The position numbers and the translations under genes were made by a program. 30,059 bases of DNA from a virus: IMG/VR virus record IMGVR_UViG_3300042691_032532, positions 1-30,059 of that record. One strand, written 5' to 3'. A model generated the notes under the pieces. The model did not search any database and was not told the origin of the DNA. It saw only the letters and a list, made by a program, of their open reading frames with translations. Position 1 is the stretch's first letter, and the number at the start of each line of letters is the position of its first letter. Of the stretch, positions 27,504-30,059 are shown one piece after another.

Positions 27504-28234
27504 TTAGAAACAATAGAGAGAAGTTTGCGGCTTTCTTTGATTGGAATGTCCTCAAAAGAGTTCCAATTTGCAGCTTCTTCGTTCTTGTATGTTTCGTCTT
27601 TCCACAATTTTCTCAAGTGCTTTTTGAAAGCTTCAAAATCTTCGCAGCCAAGGTTTTGTTTGGCAGCGTTTTTAAGAGCGCTCTGTGGGGTTAGAGATTG
27701 AACGATTGACTCGCTTTCTTCGTAAGCGATTTTATTTTTAGACTTATCAATTTCATCATCGCCAACAATATGAATATTAAGATAATTGCGAACAGCCCGA
27801 ACAAAAGCACGGTTTTCAGCAATAGGCTCCAAAAACTTAACGCCAAATCCTGAACAGTTTTCGACTGTTGCGTTAGCGGTGCTGCTAAATGTTTGTTCGT
27901 GTCCATCACTTTCATAAGTTCTCATCCATTTAATAGTGCAAACTGCTGTAGCATATTGAGAACTAATTGTTTCAATAACATAATAAACATCAATAAAACC
28001 CCTGAGTCTTGCTAGTTCTTTGATACCAGCAAGCTTAATAAGAAGTTGATGATCTCCTAGTTCTTCAATTGAATCTGGAACTTGAAGTTTGCGAGTTTCA
28101 AACCAATCCTTGTTAGGATACAAATGCTCTGGCTTAATCATTGCTCGCCAATTAATTGAGCCGTCTGCGTTGAATTTATATTCAACCCCTTCAATGAGGC
28201 CGAGTTCGTTGCGCTTGTATTGGTTAGGATTCAT
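27500..28234 (-). CDS. Possible ssDNA-annealing (Rad52/Erf-like) protein, 244 aa
   Basis: The middle (about 62-156) has LLIKLAGIKELARLRGFIDV, then a strand TAVCTIKWM, and AENRAFVRAVRNYLNI (139-154). The order resembles the LAGxKxLAxxRG and AE(N/T)RAfxRAxRxxLxI patterns of phage single-strand annealing proteins. The C-terminal third is helical and variable. This is pattern recognition only; it may equally be an unassigned phage family. Confidence 0.5.
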   Translation of the reverse strand: MNPNQYKRNELGLIEGVEYKFNADGSINWRAMIKPEHLYPNKDWFETRKLQVPDSIEELGDHQLLIKLAGIKELARLRGFIDVYYVIETISSQYATAVCTIKWMRTYESDGHEQTFSSTANATVENCSGFGVKFLEPIAENRAFVRAVRNYLNIHIVGDDEIDKSKNKIAYEESESIVQSLTPQSALKNAAKQNLGCEDFEAFKKHLRKLWKDETYKNEEAANWNSFEDIPIKESRKLLSIVSK

Positions 28235-29387
28235 AAATAAAATAGTGATCTAGGTCTGTCCAGAATGACTCATTATAGATCACATCAGAAGCTCTGTCAA
28301 CAAAAACTTTGTCTAAATCAGCATGAGCTTTAGAAGCATAACGTTTTCCATTTGAAAAAATATCTTTTTTTGTCAAAAATTTCAAGTTTGGAATCTCGGA
28401 AAGATTTTTAATGGTTTCTTGATTTGAAGGCTCGTCAAGCTCAACTCTAAAATCAAAATAAAAACTTCTAATTTCAGAAATTTGCTCTTTATTTTTTGTG
28501 CTGCATGACATGTCTAATCCAAGATTCTTGACAGATTCAAGATATTCATTGCTAAAATCGCTTGTGTTTTCTACTTGAAAAGTAATTTTTTTGATATTGT
28601 TTTTGCAATTAGATAAGAGTTGCAAGCTAATTGGTTTCGCAGAAATAATGTGACAAGCGTAGTTTGAGCACCAAGCCAATAAATTATTTTCATTGTGAAA
28701 ATAATCCATTCTGATATTAATGAGTCTGCTTTTTAATTCTTCTGCAAAACCATAAAAGTTAGGAATAACTTCCACAACTGCTTGAGAATAAGACTCTCCA
28801 ATAAATTTAGTATTAATGCTTTTAGTGTATGGAATTTCTAGCAATTCACAAACGCTTTTAACAATGTCTTCTGGTTTAATTGTGTTGATTGATTTTGGCT
28901 TTTCGTAATAATTGAAGCTTGGCTTTCGGCCATTTCGATCAGCTTCAAAAACACGAACTTTACTTGGAGTGCTCCAGTATGGATAAGCGTGGCTTGGATA
29001 AATGTGAGAATATAAAACCACAATTGGAACATCAAAAACACTAGCTTGATGAACTGGAAAACTATCAATGCCCAAATGAAGGCTTGAGTTTTTAACAATA
29101 TATGACGTTTGTTTTCTTGAAAAACCAAGAAAAGATTTATCAACAAGTGGCAATTGTGGGTCTTCTCCGCCACCAATTTGATAAATTTTATATCCTAATG
29201 GGTGCAAAAGATTTTTTAAAAGCTCTATAACTTCTGGAAAGAATTCATAAAACTTCGAATCAATTTTGTTATCAACATGAATAGTAATATATTTATCATC
29301 AATAACAGGAATATAATGCGTTGGGAAAATTGGCTTGCCAATTTTAACTCCAAGATTTTTGGCGTATTCTTCGACTAAATGAGACAT
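28224..29387 (-). CDS. GT9-type glycosyltransferase, C-terminal half, plus extra domain, 387 aa
   Basis: The N-terminal ~190 residues correspond to the C-terminal (donor-binding) half of GT9 heptosyltransferase-like enzymes: YITIHVDNKIDS, YKIYQIGGGEDPQLP, HLGIDSFPVHQASVFDVPIV, then a KPEDIVKSVCELL helix. The remaining ~190 residues (from about FIGESYSQAVVEVIPNFYGF) form an unassigned alpha/beta domain. It starts at ATG after TAA-T of the upstream gene, whose product carries the matching N-terminal half. Acts on sugar-nucleotide donors; acceptor unknown. Confidence 0.78.
   Translation of the reverse strand: MSHLVEEYAKNLGVKIGKPIFPTHYIPVIDDKYITIHVDNKIDSKFYEFFPEVIELLKNLLHPLGYKIYQIGGGEDPQLPLVDKSFLGFSRKQTSYIVKNSSLHLGIDSFPVHQASVFDVPIVVLYSHIYPSHAYPYWSTPSKVRVFEADRNGRKPSFNYYEKPKSINTIKPEDIVKSVCELLEIPYTKSINTKFIGESYSQAVVEVIPNFYGFAEELKSRLINIRMDYFHNENNLLAWCSNYACHIISAKPISLQLLSNCKNNIKKITFQVENTSDFSNEYLESVKNLGLDMSCSTKNKEQISEIRSFYFDFRVELDEPSNQETIKNLSEIPNLKFLTKKDIFSNGKRYASKAHADLDKVFVDRASDVIYNESFWTDLDHYFIYES
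28272..28300 (-). promoter_or_regulatory. Possible promoter before 27500-28234
   Basis: Minus strand: TTGACA (28300-28295), 17-bp spacer, TATAAT (28277-28272), 37 nt to the ATG at 28234. Both boxes are perfect, but the spacer and long gap differ from the leaderless set, and it lies in coding sequence. Confidence 0.35.
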
Positions 29388-29388
29388 A

Positions 29389-30059
29389 TTATGTTAGTTG
29401 TAATTGAGACTTATCTTTACCGTTGTGTTGATAAGTAAAGTGTCTTTGTGTTGTAACGAATGGTAAAAATGCAAGTTCAAAATATCCTTTATGCTCTCCT
29501 TGTCCCTCTAGGAATAGTAGATTATCAAAAATAGGAGAATATGGCAAAACTTTATGAATGCACGGATGCTCATCAACAATTTCAAAGAATTGCGGCAAAG
29601 TAATAAAATAGATGTTGTATTCTGGATATAGTTCTTTGAGATTTTGAAGTAGTGAATTTACCATCAAAACATCTCCAGCAGATTGCGGCATAACAACAGC
29701 AATTCTTTTGCCCTCATCATCTTTATCTAAAACATCTCCAATATCAATTGTTTTAGGTTCAATTTTGGCCGCTACACTCTTAAAATGATTCAACACTTGT
29801 TCTCTGTTTAGGTCTGATTTGAGTCTTCCAATCCAGTGCAAGCATCCTTGATTATGGTGGTCAACTGTTTCGCCAAGAATATTTTTATACAAATCAATAA
29901 TCCATTCTGCATCGTCTTCAATATTTTGAGGTTGATAGTTTGGATTTTTAATTTTTTGTTGAATATTCCAATTCTCAACAAATGGCGCGTTGTCAAACAA
30001 GTCTTCTAATTGCTTGCAAACAACTTCAATCGAGCAATGATTGATTACAAAGTCTCTAG
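29389..30059 (-). CDS. Glycosyltransferase: GT4-like end plus GT9 N-terminal half (partial)
   Basis: The frame stays open to the right edge, so the start is outside. Its first residues in the window (RDFVINHCSIEVVCKQLEDL) look like the C-terminal helix of a GT4-type glycosyltransferase. Then an acidic linker, a helical segment, and the GT9 N-terminal Rossmann half (RIAVVMPQSAGDVLMVNSLL, LYPEYNIYFITLPQF, CIHKVLPYS). It ends at a linker (GKDKSQLQLT) exactly where the next gene continues the GT9 fold. Confidence 0.75.
   Translation of the reverse strand, partial: RDFVINHCSIEVVCKQLEDLFDNAPFVENWNIQQKIKNPNYQPQNIEDDAEWIIDLYKNILGETVDHHNQGCLHWIGRLKSDLNREQVLNHFKSVAAKIEPKTIDIGDVLDKDDEGKRIAVVMPQSAGDVLMVNSLLQNLKELYPEYNIYFITLPQFFEIVDEHPCIHKVLPYSPIFDNLLFLEGQGEHKGYFELAFLPFVTTQRHFTYQHNGKDKSQLQLT

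Noticed and set aside
28838-29176. 112-codon minus frame inside the GT9 gene
   Set aside because: Shadow of the GT9 reading frame; no start context or motif.
1-30059. tRNA genes, CRISPR arrays, insertion sequences, integrase or att sites
   Set aside because: Read by eye, no cloverleaf with a conserved GGTTCGAATCC arm, no spaced direct repeats, and no transposase or integrase motifs were found. A covariance-model search would be decisive for tRNAs.

Overview
This window is part of the genome of a tailed double-stranded DNA phage (Caudoviricetes) with a lambda-type, non-contractile tail tip. The call rests on a contiguous + strand block matching lambda L, K, I and J in order, a holin-like protein, many short phage-family genes and near-complete coding density. 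Base composition is A/T-rich. The host cannot be named. The promoters look like those of a housekeeping sigma-70, and there are almost no Shine-Dalgarno sequences. A lipoprotein gene and several glycan enzymes hint at a Gram-negative-type envelope (inference).

Layout. (1) 1-7674, minus strand: tightly overlapping small genes, including a macro domain protein, a YopX-family protein, zinc-ribbon-like proteins and several tiny single-membrane-segment proteins. (2) 7671-9402: a prolyl-4-hydroxylase-like oxygenase divergent from an HExxH metallopeptidase, then a holin-like gene. (3) 9461-13769, minus: metallophosphoesterase, dual-specificity phosphatase, thyX and UV damage endonuclease. (4) 13799-15839, minus: mini-kinase, ECF-type sigma factor, lipoprotein, helical/coiled-coil protein and a short leader ORF. 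(5) 15810-18693, minus: T4 beta-glucosyltransferase-like enzyme, sulfotransferase, PD-(D/E)XK nuclease-like protein and GNAT-like protein. (6) 18692-26712, plus: tail genes L, K, I, J and a fibre with a long Pro-Thr tract encoded by a hexamer DNA repeat. (7) 26694-30059, minus: GNAT protein, a possible single-strand annealing protein and a GT9 glycosyltransferase split over two genes.

The most striking signal is regulatory. At least eight minus-strand starts (37, 6602, 7641, 10162, 11065, 12850, 13769, 15806), and probably a ninth (16978), carry a sigma-70-like promoter with a 16-bp spacer and the -10 box ending only 5-8 nt before the start codon. These should give leaderless mRNAs. Every one lies inside the 3' end of the preceding gene, and in four the TGA of TTGACA/TTGATT is also that gene's stop codon. 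Downstream genes follow by ATGA/GTGA overlaps or a TAATATG junction, so an operon is probably opened by a leaderless start and continued by coupling. The + strand tail operon has no such promoter, while the phage encodes its own sigma factor. A switch from host sigma-70 leaderless early promoters to phage-sigma late promoters is a testable idea, not shown here.

No tRNA, CRISPR array, insertion sequence, integrase or attachment site was recognised. No gene-free stretch longer than 300 bases exists.
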